Part shown: piece by piece, positions 37,762-46,825 of the stretch
Layout of the letters: every line of letters begins with the position of its first letter
How positions within the stretch are numbered: the first letter of the stretch is position 1
DNA from: Kangiellaceae bacterium
GTDB taxonomy: Bacteria; Pseudomonadota; Gammaproteobacteria; Enterobacterales; Kangiellaceae
Direction of reading: 5' to 3'
Assembly (NCBI GenBank): GCA_026196875.1
Contig: JAPHTP010000095.1
Location: forward strand, 1-64,000
DNA length: 64,000 nt
The notes under the pieces: model-generated
Told to the model about the DNA's origin: nothing
The model's database searches: none
Seen by the model: the letters and a program-made list of their open reading frames with translations, nothing else
Translations under genes and position numbers: made by a program

Positions 37762-39129
37762 TTAGTTAGATTTATTAACTTCTCTGTCGTAATTCAATCT
37801 TTTCGCGGCATCCAAAGTTAACATTTGCATAAATGCCTTAACTTCAGCATCGCTGCCTACCGGTGCGCCGCCTTGGCCGCTGCCAAATACAGTGCTTGGA
37901 ACTTTTCGTTTAGAAAAAGCGTCTGCCCAAAGTTGTTGGATTTTAATTTCGGCATCTAGTTTTTGTGCTAACGCGTTATCGGCTTCAAGAATCACTTTTT
38001 TCTGATAGGCTTCTGCCTCAGCTAAGGTTCGCTTGGTCTCAGCTTCAATTTTGGCTTTTTCAAAGTTAATCTCAGCTGTTTCTTTAGCAATTGCAGCTTG
38101 TGCCTTTAGTTTTTCAGCGCCTGTAATTGCCAGCTGTTTTTCTGTTTCTGCCTCAGTAGTTTTTTGGATTTGTTCTACCTTTGCTTTGGCTTGACGTTCG
38201 GCAACTTCTCTTTCGCCTCGTGCTATCGCTAATAATCGTTGCTCTTCTTCCTGTACTCTTTGCTCTCTCGCGATAGCTCTGTCGGCGGATGCTTTTTGTT
38301 TTAATTGCATACGTTCAATAAACTTCTGATTTGGGCGCATATCTGTGACAAGCGCGGAAACAACGGTAATTCCATAATTAATAAATCGCTGTTTCTTTCG
38401 TTTTGGCTGACCGTTCTCGTCGAGAACTTTTTGTACTACGAAGGCTGTTTTTGAATCCTCACCATATTGTTCCTGCTCAGTGCCCAACGCGGCGTTTGCG
38501 GATGACTTAGCTTTCTTTGAAGAGCGAATTTCAACTTCTTCTCGTCTGACAAGGTAAATTCCATCGTTCATTTGATTTTCAAATTCCGAATTAAATTCGG
38601 TACGTCCACCTGAATAATATTCTTCAGCACTCATGAGTGAAGCATTTGCCTGAAGTGTTTCCTTAAAAGCTGGCATTAATGCTGTGCGCAACAGGTTTTC
38701 CGGTGAACGATATTCATGGGCTAGCTTTAAAAATGATACTTGGTCTGAAGGGATGGAAAAACGTACGGTTGCTTCCGCGTGCGCATCGACCTGGTCAAGA
38801 AACATTATACTCATTGGCGGTAAGCTAGCTGAGGTATTATCCGAGTCTTTTTCTGCTCTGATCGCATTCCCGGACGCGCCTCTTACTGCTTGTACTGTCA
38901 TCGCTCTTTTCCATGCATTGTATCGCCCAAATGGATAAAATTTGTAACCCACCTCGGTAACTACTTCTTCGTTACCCATAACGGTTCTTACATGATAAAT
39001 GTACCCGGGTTCTGCGTAAAAAAAAGAATTGGCTGAAACGACTCCTATAATTGCTAATACAACCACAATCATCGATATCTTGATAATTGAACCTGTGTGC
39101 GTTGAGTCAGTAGTTGTCAATTCGGACAT
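37762..39129 (-). CDS. SPFH/Band-7 (prohibitin-like) membrane protein
   Basis: A 455-residue protein with one N-terminal membrane helix (about 17-35) followed by an SPFH domain (about 40-280) and a long alanine/glutamate/lysine-rich coiled coil (about 270-420) typical of prohibitin, stomatin or HflK/C relatives that form large ring assemblies in the inner membrane. The C-terminal domain is a short region with a proline-rich turn. AAGGAG precedes the start. There is no NfeD or HflK partner beside it, so it is not one of the well-known pairs. Role in membrane microdomains or protease control is inferred from family. Confidence 0.85.
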   Translation of the reverse strand: MSELTTTDSTHTGSIIKISMIVVVLAIIGVVSANSFFYAEPGYIYHVRTVMGNEEVVTEVGYKFYPFGRYNAWKRAMTVQAVRGASGNAIRAEKDSDNTSASLPPMSIMFLDQVDAHAEATVRFSIPSDQVSFLKLAHEYRSPENLLRTALMPAFKETLQANASLMSAEEYYSGGRTEFNSEFENQMNDGIYLVRREEVEIRSSKKAKSSANAALGTEQEQYGEDSKTAFVVQKVLDENGQPKRKKQRFINYGITVVSALVTDMRPNQKFIERMQLKQKASADRAIAREQRVQEEEQRLLAIARGEREVAERQAKAKVEQIQKTTEAETEKQLAITGAEKLKAQAAIAKETAEINFEKAKIEAETKRTLAEAEAYQKKVILEADNALAQKLDAEIKIQQLWADAFSKRKVPSTVFGSGQGGAPVGSDAEVKAFMQMLTLDAAKRLNYDREVNKSN

Positions 39130-39315
39130 AACAAGCTCCTTGCTTTATTTTTAAGTATTTATAGGCCAAAAGTGTAAGCGCTTTAAACTAGTTAAGCGAG
39201 TAACTTTTACCCGAAAACTCCTGTTTTAACGAAATCACTGCAATTCTATTCCGTAATCACTAAAAAAATAGCGTATGATAGAAGCTATTCCATTGAATTT
39301 GTTAGCTTTATTAGA

Positions 39316-40164
39316 ATGAACGAACCAGTAAAAGGTAGTATCACTAAAGTTAATCGTTACCAGGCATCGGTCGCTGGGGTGGAACTACAGAATGACCCTA
39401 TAGGTGTTGAAGAACCATTACAAATAAGCCTTGTACAAGGTGATACAACTCAAGTGTTTAGTCTCACTATGCGTACCCCGGGAAATGACGAAGAATTGGT
39501 TCACGGGCTCCTATTTAGCGAAGGAGTAATAGATTCTGCGGACCAGATTTCCGGTGTCACTCAAGTGCCAATTGATAGTGTACTTCAAGAAAATCTATTA
39601 GAAGTCCAAATTGATAGTGATGTAGAGTTAAATCTATCCAAAATAAGCCGCAGGCACGCCAGTTACAGCGGATGCGGTCTATGTGGTAAAACTAGCCTGC
39701 AAGCATTAGAATTAAAACAATCAAGAGCATTTAAGCGGCGCGATTTCAGGCTCAATCTTGAGATAGTGAAACAACTCAAGGGATTGCTTGCAGAGCAGCC
39801 ACTATTTTCACAGACTGGAGGAGTGCATGTAGCCGGTTTGGTTCCAGTTAAAAATGGAGAGATAGCTTTTGATAAAGCGCACTTTTTTGAAGATGTTGGT
39901 CGGCATAACGCATTAGATAAGTTAATTGGTCATGAATTACTTGAAAATGACCTTAATCAGAGCGGGATACTGCTACTGTCTGGTAGAATAGGCTTTGAGC
40001 TAGTGCAGAAAGCGATAATGGCCGGATTCTCGTCAATCGTAGCATTAGGCGCCCCGAGTAATTTAGCGATACAAGCAGCTAACCAATTTGATATTGCCTT
40101 AATTGGCTTCGCTAAAGATGAGCGATTCAATCTGTACACCGCCCATCATGAACTTATCGGCTAA
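39316..40164 (+). CDS. fdhD: Formate dehydrogenase accessory sulfurtransferase
   Basis: FdhD transfers sulfur from IscS to the molybdenum cofactor of formate dehydrogenase, a step needed for activity. The 282-residue protein has the catalytic pair C120 and C123 in SYSGCGLCGK, the RTPGNDEELVHGLLFSEG motif in the N-terminal half, and GVHVAGL..., FEDVGRHNALDKLIG and SGRIGFELVQKA in the C-terminal half. It is directly upstream of the formate dehydrogenase genes; in E. coli fdhD is apart from the structural genes, while here it is adjacent. Confidence 0.95.
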   Translation: MNEPVKGSITKVNRYQASVAGVELQNDPIGVEEPLQISLVQGDTTQVFSLTMRTPGNDEELVHGLLFSEGVIDSADQISGVTQVPIDSVLQENLLEVQIDSDVELNLSKISRRHASYSGCGLCGKTSLQALELKQSRAFKRRDFRLNLEIVKQLKGLLAEQPLFSQTGGVHVAGLVPVKNGEIAFDKAHFFEDVGRHNALDKLIGHELLENDLNQSGILLLSGRIGFELVQKAIMAGFSSIVALGAPSNLAIQAANQFDIALIGFAKDERFNLYTAHHELIG

Positions 40165-40288
40165 TCTGTTCGATGTGATTAATTCAAAATAAAAACAATA
40201 AGTTGAGACCTTGGCAAAGTACCTGTTCTTGGTAAGGTATTTTCAAAAATAAAGGTCCGTATGCGGAATGTAAAAGGACAAGTTGATT

Positions 40289-41950
40289 ATGTCTAAAAAT
40301 TTATCCAGCCTTTCCAGTCGCAAAGGGCTTCAAGAAAATCTTTTTGAAGAGATTGTACGGGCTAAAGGCGAACCTATCCGCCTAAAGGAAATAGCCAAAG
40401 AGTACAAAATAGGCGAAGCCAGTGTGTACGGTCCTTCAACGGCCTACGATTTCATCCAAGGCGAAAATGCCGGTAAAAAGGCTTATGTTTGCAACGGCTC
40501 ATCTTGCCTTTGTGCAAACACACAAGACAAAGTTAAACAAGAATTGGTAAATCATTTTGGCGGAGATGAAATTGGGCATGTGACATGTTTAGGAAGGTGT
40601 CATGAAAATGCATCTTTTCAGATTGATAGTGTTAACTATTCCGGCAGTGATATAGACAACTTATCCGAAATTGTTACCGGAAAAAAAGGATCGGAAGAGT
40701 CGTATTTGGTTGAGTGCCTGATGGACCAACCGCTTTTGACTGAAAGTATTCAAGATGTTCAACAATATTATCAATTATTTTCGAAGTTGGTTACGGATAA
40801 AGATAAGAACTCTATCTTAGAAGAAATCACGGCGTCTGGGTTAAGAGGTCGTGGTGGCGCAGGGTTTCCAACGGGCATTAAATGGCAATCTTGCGCTGAT
40901 GAAGCTGGCAAAGAAAAATATATCGTTTGCAATGCAGATGAAGGTGATCCTGGTGCCTTTAGTGATCGCTACTTATTAGAAGAGCGACCACATTCGGTTT
41001 TATTCGGTATGTTAATGGCGGGATATCTGGCTGACGCTCAATGGGCAGTTCTGTATATTCGAGATGAGTATCCGCAATCGGTCGAAAATATCCAGGCAGC
41101 AATTAATGAGTTTGAAAGTTTAGAATTACTAGAATCGTTAGATTTCGAATTTCAATTCAAAATTGTGCGTGGTGCCGGTGCTTATATTTGTGGCGAAGAA
41201 ACGGCATTACTACGTTCGATTGAAGGGCAACGCCCAATGGTTTCGGTTCGACCGCCTTTTCCGACGGTGAAAGGTCTATTTAACAAGCCGACCATTTTGA
41301 ACAATGTCGAAACTTTTGCGGCCATTCACTGGATTTTAGAGAATAGCGCAGATGCATATAAAAAGTACGGTAACGGGCGTTCGACCGGGTCGAAGTTATT
41401 GTCATTAGATAGCTGCTTTAACAAACCGGGACTATACGAAGTTAGTATGGGAGAAAAGTTATCGAAGGTGATTGAAAAGGCGGGTGGTTTTGCTGCTCCT
41501 GTAAAAGCGCTTCATATCGGTGGGCCTCTAGGCGGGCTTGTTCCTGTGAGTAAATTTGATGACTTAACCATTGATTTCGAATCATTTCATGAGCAAGGAT
41601 TTTTACTTGGTCATGCTAGTATTATTGGCGTACCAGAAGCACAAAATATCGCGCAATATATTTGGCATTTGTTTGACTTTACGGCTGCTGAATCTTGCGG
41701 TAAATGCTTCCCGTGTCGCCTGGGGGCAACGCGCGGAAAAGAAATGTTTCGGGACGCTTTAAGCGGTAAACATAAACTTGATAAAACGCTACTCGATGAT
41801 TTATTAGAGACAATGGAGAAAGGCTCGTTGTGTGCCTTAGGTGGTGGAGTTCCGCTACCGGTTAAAAACGCGCTAGAATATTTCCTTCCAGAAATGACAG
41901 AATTATTTGACCAGGCTTCTTTGCAACGCATCGAAGTAGTGGAGGCTTAG
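40289..41950 (+). CDS. fdsB: NAD-dependent formate dehydrogenase, beta subunit (NuoE/NuoF fusion)
   Basis: Diaphorase arm of a cytoplasmic NAD-linked formate dehydrogenase: it takes electrons from the alpha subunit and passes them through FMN to NAD+. In 553 residues it fuses two complex-I modules. The N-terminal NuoE-like domain has 2Fe-2S cysteines C68, C73, C100, C104. The NuoF-like domain has the flavin/NADH loops GLRGRGGAGFP and CNADEGDPGAF, GAGAYICGEETALL, and the C-terminal 4Fe-4S cysteines in ESCGKCFPCR and CALGG. AAGGA precedes the ATG at 40289 (a TTG at 40283 is also possible). It is followed by the alpha subunit gene after 21 bases. Confidence 0.93.
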   Translation: MSKNLSSLSSRKGLQENLFEEIVRAKGEPIRLKEIAKEYKIGEASVYGPSTAYDFIQGENAGKKAYVCNGSSCLCANTQDKVKQELVNHFGGDEIGHVTCLGRCHENASFQIDSVNYSGSDIDNLSEIVTGKKGSEESYLVECLMDQPLLTESIQDVQQYYQLFSKLVTDKDKNSILEEITASGLRGRGGAGFPTGIKWQSCADEAGKEKYIVCNADEGDPGAFSDRYLLEERPHSVLFGMLMAGYLADAQWAVLYIRDEYPQSVENIQAAINEFESLELLESLDFEFQFKIVRGAGAYICGEETALLRSIEGQRPMVSVRPPFPTVKGLFNKPTILNNVETFAAIHWILENSADAYKKYGNGRSTGSKLLSLDSCFNKPGLYEVSMGEKLSKVIEKAGGFAAPVKALHIGGPLGGLVPVSKFDDLTIDFESFHEQGFLLGHASIIGVPEAQNIAQYIWHLFDFTAAESCGKCFPCRLGATRGKEMFRDALSGKHKLDKTLLDDLLETMEKGSLCALGGGVPLPVKNALEYFLPEMTELFDQASLQRIEVVEA

Positions 41951-41971
41951 CATTTTTGCTTTGAACTAACT

Positions 41972-44683
41972 ATGACGAAGAATCCTCAACTAAACAAAAT
42001 TGCATTTATTAATGGCTATCCCTATCAGATTGAAGCAGGGGAGACTATTTTGGAGTTTGCTAGTCGCTATCAGATCAGCATTCCTACGCTCTGCGATGAC
42101 ACTAGATTAGAATCGTTTGGCGCGTGTCGAGTTTGCTCCGTGGATGTCGCGCTGCAGGCAGATGGGCCAAGTAAAACGATGGCGTCATGCCACACGCCAA
42201 TCTCCGAAGGGATGCACATTCAAACTCAATCTCCATCGATTCAAAAGTTAAGAAAAAATATTGTCGAATTAGTTTTAACGGATCATCCTCTCGACTGTTT
42301 AACTTGTGAATCTAACGGCAACTGTGAATTGCAAGATGTTGCGGCTGAAGTTGGTATAAGAGAAGTTCGATACAAAAATGCAGCTGATCATAGTCACTAT
42401 CAAAAAGACACTTCGCATCCTTATATGCGCAGCGATTTATCCAAGTGTATTAACTGTTATCGGTGCGTGAGAGCCTGCGATGAAATCCAGGGTGAATTTG
42501 TATTAGGCATTCAAGGTCGAGGATTTGACAGTAAAATTATCAAGGGTGCTGACCTTTCATTTGATGATTCTGCCTGTGTTTCTTGCGGAGCATGTGCACA
42601 AACTTGTCCTACAGCAGCCATTAGTGACAAGTTCCAAAGCAAATCAGTACAAGCCGAAGAAACGGTTAGAACAATTTGCTCCTACTGCGGAGTGGGGTGC
42701 AATCTAGAAGTTGCAGTAAAAAATAACGAAATCCTTTCCATTCGAGCGCCGAATAATGCCGAAGTAAATTCTGGGCATACTTGTTTAAAAGGGCGTTATG
42801 CATGGCGCTTCTATAACCATCCAGATCGTTTAACTTCTCCTTTAATTAAGAAGAATGGAGAGTTTGTTGAAGCTAGTTGGGATGAGGCATATGATTTAAT
42901 TACCAAAAAATTAATTCAATTAAAAACTGATTTTGGCCCTGATTCAATCGCAGGTATTTCTTCATCACGTTGCCCGAATGAAGAAAACTATTTGATGCAG
43001 AAGCTAATGCGCGCGGTTATCGGAACAAATAACATTGATTGCTGTGCCAGAGTTTGCCATTCGCCAACAGCTTATGGCATGCAGCAAAGTTTTGGCACCG
43101 GAGCCGCGACCAACTCAATCGAAGACCTGAAAAAAACTGAATTTATAATGGTCATTGGTGCTAACCCGACGGCGGCGCATCCGGTAACCGGCGCTAAAAT
43201 TAAGCAAAAGTTAATGAAGGGGACACCCTCTATCGTTATTGATCCAGTTAAGACTGAGGTGGCCAAATACGCGACTTATCATCTTCAATTAAGGCCAGGA
43301 ACGAATGTTGCCGTTCTAAATATGATGGCTTACTACATTATCAAAGCAGGTTTAGTCGACCAGGAATTTGTCGATAGTCGTACAGAAAGTTGGCAAGAGT
43401 ACAAGCAAGCCATTTTAGAAATTAATATAGCTCAACTTGAAAAAATTTCAGGCGTTGACCGCGACTTAGTCAAAGACGCTGCGGTAGCTTACGCTTCTGC
43501 TAAATCCGCAATGAGCTTCCATGGTTTGGGGGTAACTGAGCATTCTCAAGGTTCACGCACTGTAATGTGCATTGCAGACCTTGCCATGATGACTGGTAAC
43601 ATCGGCCGTGAGGCTGTGGGTGTTAACCCGCTGCGCGGACAAAACAATGTTCAGGGGGCTGCTGATATGGGATGCCAGCCACATCAAGGGGCAGGTTACA
43701 TGTCGGTAGATGATCCTGAATGGCAACAATATTATTCTGATAAATATGGTGTAGAAGTTCCGCTTGAAGCCGGATTAAAAATTCCTCAGATGTTTAACGC
43801 AGCTAAAGCCGGTACTTTAAAAGCTCTTTGGATTATGGGAGAAGATGTTGCACAGACTGATCCAAACACTAAGCATGTCGTTGAGAGTTTAGAAAATTTA
43901 GATTTCTTGGTGGTTCAGGAAATCTTTATGAGTGAAACCGCCAAGCTCGCCGATATTGTTTTACCCGGCGCTTCATTCCTGGAAAAATCAGGAACCTTCA
44001 CTAATGGAGAAAGAAGAGTACAAGCGGTTCGCGCAGCAGTCGCGCCCATTGCCGGTAGTAAAGTCGATGGTCAAATAATCGTTGATGTGATGAATCGGTT
44101 AGGCTACGAGCAGGCAGATTATCATCCTGATATAACGCTGCAAGAAGTTTCGGAAGTTGTTCCGTTTTTCGCCGGAATAAAGTGGGATGAACTTGGCGAT
44201 AATGGCAAGCAGTGGCCGGTTGCTCCAGATGGTACAGAAACCAAAATTCTGCATACTGAATCTTTCAAACGTGGACTCGGTAAGTTTCATTATTTCGATT
44301 TCGAAGAATCAAATGAGCTAGTCAATCATGCGACCAGCTTCCCTTATATATTGACTACCTCGAGAATACTTGAGCACTATAACTGTGGCACTATGACCCG
44401 CAGAACCGGCAATAAAAAAATTGTGGGTGAAGATATATTGTTAATTAATCCACAGGATGCGAGTAGAAAAAATATTCTTTCTGATTCGATAGTTCGACTA
44501 TTCTCAACCAGAGGGGAAGTTAATCTTCGCGCAGAGGTCAGTGAAAAAGTTAAACCAGGGGTTTTGTTTACAACATTCCATTTTCCAGAGTTAATGGTTA
44601 ATAACATTACCAGTGACGAATGCGACCAAGAAACCTTGTGCCCTGAGTATAAAGTTGTCGCTGTCGATGTAGAAGCGGCCTAA
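41972..44683 (+). CDS. fdsA: NAD-dependent formate dehydrogenase, alpha (catalytic) subunit
   Basis: Molybdenum (or tungsten) bis-pyranopterin enzyme that oxidises formate to CO2. The 903-residue protein has, in order, an N-terminal 2Fe-2S domain (TLCDDTRLESFGACRVC), a NuoG-like C-terminal finger of that domain (DHPLDCLTCESNGNC), a tandem 4Fe-4S ferredoxin (CINCYRCVRACDE, CVSCGACAQTCPT), a fourth cluster (TICSYCGVGC) and the catalytic domain. The metal ligand is C362 with the neighbouring H363, the formate-FDH signature CARVCHSP, with cysteine and not selenocysteine. RGQNNVQGAADMG is the cofactor-binding motif. It pairs with FdsB; a separate FdsG and FdsD are absent from the window. FdhD is the upstream gene. 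Confidence 0.95.
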   Translation: MTKNPQLNKIAFINGYPYQIEAGETILEFASRYQISIPTLCDDTRLESFGACRVCSVDVALQADGPSKTMASCHTPISEGMHIQTQSPSIQKLRKNIVELVLTDHPLDCLTCESNGNCELQDVAAEVGIREVRYKNAADHSHYQKDTSHPYMRSDLSKCINCYRCVRACDEIQGEFVLGIQGRGFDSKIIKGADLSFDDSACVSCGACAQTCPTAAISDKFQSKSVQAEETVRTICSYCGVGCNLEVAVKNNEILSIRAPNNAEVNSGHTCLKGRYAWRFYNHPDRLTSPLIKKNGEFVEASWDEAYDLITKKLIQLKTDFGPDSIAGISSSRCPNEENYLMQKLMRAVIGTNNIDCCARVCHSPTAYGMQQSFGTGAATNSIEDLKKTEFIMVIGANPTAAHPVTGAKIKQKLMKGTPSIVIDPVKTEVAKYATYHLQLRPGTNVAVLNMMAYYIIKAGLVDQEFVDSRTESWQEYKQAILEINIAQLEKISGVDRDLVKDAAVAYASAKSAMSFHGLGVTEHSQGSRTVMCIADLAMMTGNIGREAVGVNPLRGQNNVQGAADMGCQPHQGAGYMSVDDPEWQQYYSDKYGVEVPLEAGLKIPQMFNAAKAGTLKALWIMGEDVAQTDPNTKHVVESLENLDFLVVQEIFMSETAKLADIVLPGASFLEKSGTFTNGERRVQAVRAAVAPIAGSKVDGQIIVDVMNRLGYEQADYHPDITLQEVSEVVPFFAGIKWDELGDNGKQWPVAPDGTETKILHTESFKRGLGKFHYFDFEESNELVNHATSFPYILTTSRILEHYNCGTMTRRTGNKKIVGEDILLINPQDASRKNILSDSIVRLFSTRGEVNLRAEVSEKVKPGVLFTTFHFPELMVNNITSDECDQETLCPEYKVVAVDVEAA

Positions 44684-44700
44684 TAAGGTTGGGCTCAAGG

Positions 44701-45036
44701 GTGAAGGTCAATAACTATAAATTAATCCCAGCCAGCGGTTGGGATTGTTTTTCCAAGCATATTGAACTCGCCGATCTTTTGTACGACCATCTAATACCGC
44801 TCGTTAATCAAGGCGATTACGAATACCTAAACTTGTTTGTTGGATGTGGTGTATTTGAAGATGACCAAGACAATTCTCTATTTGTATTGTTTGACGACTC
44901 AAGAAAAAAAGAAAAAATTGTTGAGTTGCGTTTGTCTCAAGCAATAAAAGAACAACCTACATCTGAGAGTGACTTGCTCACACTTGTTGGAATTATTATT
45001 GATAAGTTTCAACTGACAAAAAAGTCTATAGATTAA
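44701..45036 (+). CDS. Small protein at the end of the formate dehydrogenase cluster
   Basis: Unrecognised 111-residue cytoplasmic protein, starting at the GTG at 44701 or the TTG at 44689. It has an aromatic N-terminus (YKLIPASGWDCF) and acidic segments (GVFEDDQDNSLFVLFDDS). It begins 17 bases after fdsA, so co-expression is probable, but it does not look like the usual FdsD delta subunit. A role in FDH assembly is only inferred. Confidence 0.55.
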   Translation: MKVNNYKLIPASGWDCFSKHIELADLLYDHLIPLVNQGDYEYLNLFVGCGVFEDDQDNSLFVLFDDSRKKEKIVELRLSQAIKEQPTSESDLLTLVGIIIDKFQLTKKSID

Positions 45037-45053
45037 TTTGGGGAATCATTTCA

Positions 45054-45476
45054 ATGAAAGTTCGGCTAGTAACCGTTGTCACGCTCTTGTTTACTATATT
45101 TTCATTAAATAGCATTGCCAGTGAAAAAGAAATTCGACAAGTTATGCAAATGCAGCAAGATGCGTGGAATCGCGGCGATATAGAAGCCTATATGAAAGGC
45201 TACTGGCAGTCAGATGATCTTCAGTTTGTGGGCAAGAATGGAATTAAGAAAGGTTGGCAGACAACCTTAGATAACTACAAAAAAACATACCCCGATAAAG
45301 GTGCGATGGGAAAACTTAGCTTCGATATTTTAGATGTTCAAGTAAAGAAGGATACTGCGTTTGTTTTGGGTAAGTGGTCATTGAAGCGTGAAAAAGATAA
45401 TCCTAATGGTTTCTACACACTTTATTGGAAGTTGCTCGAAGGGCAATGGAAGATTGTGATTGACCACTCGAGTTAA
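45054..45476 (+). CDS. Exported SnoaL-like (DUF4440) protein
   Basis: A 140-residue protein with a signal peptide (MKVRLVTVVTLLFTIFSLNSIA). The rest is one SnoaL/NTF2-like cone: VMQMQQDAWNRGDIEAYMKGYW matches the opening helix, and the closing strands (FYTLYWKLLEGQWKIVIDHSS) fit DUF4440. No catalytic residues can be assigned. The start is 17 bases after the preceding small gene, so it may belong to the same transcript. Confidence 0.78.
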   Translation: MKVRLVTVVTLLFTIFSLNSIASEKEIRQVMQMQQDAWNRGDIEAYMKGYWQSDDLQFVGKNGIKKGWQTTLDNYKKTYPDKGAMGKLSFDILDVQVKKDTAFVLGKWSLKREKDNPNGFYTLYWKLLEGQWKIVIDHSS

Positions 45477-45524
45477 TGATCGAGCTGGCTTCCTTCATTC
45501 TTAAATTCATAGAGAGTATTTAAT

Positions 45525-45931
45525 ATGAATAAAGCCGTAGCGCTTTTTGCTATATTGATCATGTCTGGGTGTTCGAATACAAGAAACCATCTACTTGATT
45601 TGGATAACTATGGTAGTTATCCTCAACATTATCAAAAAATCGCTAAGAGCTTCTTGTCTACATTATTTGAAGAGCCCGCATCGGTTAAATACAAAAAATA
45701 ACAATGCCCAGCATTCAGTCACCTGGTACGGGCTATAATCCTACCGTTACTATTTATGGTTATCTTGTATGCGTAACTTACAATGCGAAAAATTCTTACG
45801 GTGCTTATTCAGGATACAAAACAGATGGTTTGTTGATTAAGAATGGTGAAGTTATTCAACACGTCAAAGGCGGTGAATGGGGCAATATACAAATCTGCAA
45901 TCAGTCCGAGCCTGAACGATTTTTTCAGTAA
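45525..45931 (+). pseudogene. Frameshifted lipoprotein gene
   Basis: The first frame (45525-45701) encodes a 58-residue lipoprotein start: MNKAVALFAILIMSGC is a signal with lipobox, ending EEPASVKYKK then stop. The second frame (ATG at 45704, 75 residues) continues with a NAKNSYGAYSGYK segment that I expect in the C-terminal half of this lipoprotein family. A -1 shift at the run of six A before the first stop (45693-45698) would read straight on as KKITMPSIQ. So either the gene is broken by one base, or a slip at the A run joins the parts, or the sequence has an error. The spacing and family pattern argue for one original gene. Confidence 0.68.
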
Positions 45932-45970
45932 CTTGGCTGTTTCCGTTATATGTTTATCGTTTCTGTTATG

Positions 45971-46750
45971 TCACAAGATTCTTCCCGCGTGTTTAACCCA
46001 AAGCTCTTCTTGACGTTCAGAAAAATTAAACCGTTTTAACATTTCCGATTTGATATCTTCATCATTACTTAACACATCTACTCCTGCTAAGCCTTGTATA
46101 TCGAGTATCTTATCCTCCATTACTTCGGCTTGGCGTGAAATTATGACCGCTGTCTCGAGAATTTCTTCTGCGTGACTGGCGGGAATAACTAAAACAGCAT
46201 CTTCGTTCGCGAAAATATAGTCATTGGGTCGAACAAGAGAGTGTCCGATTGCAATAGGAACGTTAACTTCTGAAGGGGAAAGCATACGACCAGTTCCATA
46301 TTGAGCGGTAAAACCAGACGTAACAATCTTAGTGCCATATTTTTGTGAATTATCACTAAGCGAGGTTCTGTCTCTTAACATACCATCGACCAGGATCCCT
46401 GCTGCCCGGCGAGCAAAAACGGCACTTAGACCAGTGCCTCCGGCTGCAGCATAATGCGGTGTACCGCGGGCTTCAATTACTAAAACCGATTTTTCATCGC
46501 ACTGAGATATTGCGTAGGACAGCAAATCCATGCCATGTTTTTTTTGGGCGTTTTCATTTGTGTCTTTAGCCAGGTCTTCTCGGGCGGGTAAAGAGCGTAG
46601 AGTTACGGCCTGGCCGAACATTTGCTCCGACCCAATATAGTGTAAACCGCTAATAGAGCGTGGGGCGCCACCTTCACCTAGTATTCTTGCCATCGCATCT
46701 AATGCATCAGCTGGTGTAGTTTCTTTGTATATTTCAAACGGCTCTCGCAT
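45971..46750 (-). CDS. RraA-like/HMG-aldolase family protein
   Basis: A 259-residue member of the RraA/4-hydroxy-4-methyl-2-oxoglutarate aldolase fold. The aldolase core is visible: GGTGLSAVFARRAAGILVDG, then MLRDRT, which holds the arginine and aspartate used for metal and substrate binding in HMG aldolases. Flanking regions are longer than in E. coli RraA (161 residues), so regulation of RNase E is unlikely and a hydrolyase or aldolase role in a catabolic pathway more so. GGAG seven bases before the ATG at 46750 fixes the start; the TTG at 46762 overlaps that ribosome site. Its neighbours do not suggest a pathway. Confidence 0.78.
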   Translation of the reverse strand: MREPFEIYKETTPADALDAMARILGEGGAPRSISGLHYIGSEQMFGQAVTLRSLPAREDLAKDTNENAQKKHGMDLLSYAISQCDEKSVLVIEARGTPHYAAAGGTGLSAVFARRAAGILVDGMLRDRTSLSDNSQKYGTKIVTSGFTAQYGTGRMLSPSEVNVPIAIGHSLVRPNDYIFANEDAVLVIPASHAEEILETAVIISRQAEVMEDKILDIQGLAGVDVLSNDEDIKSEMLKRFNFSERQEELWVKHAGRIL

Positions 46751-46825
46751 TTTATACTCCAACTAATCATAAAGTAGAACAACTAGAATCGTAGATCTAA
46801 ACATGTAGTATTGCTTAAGAGTAGG

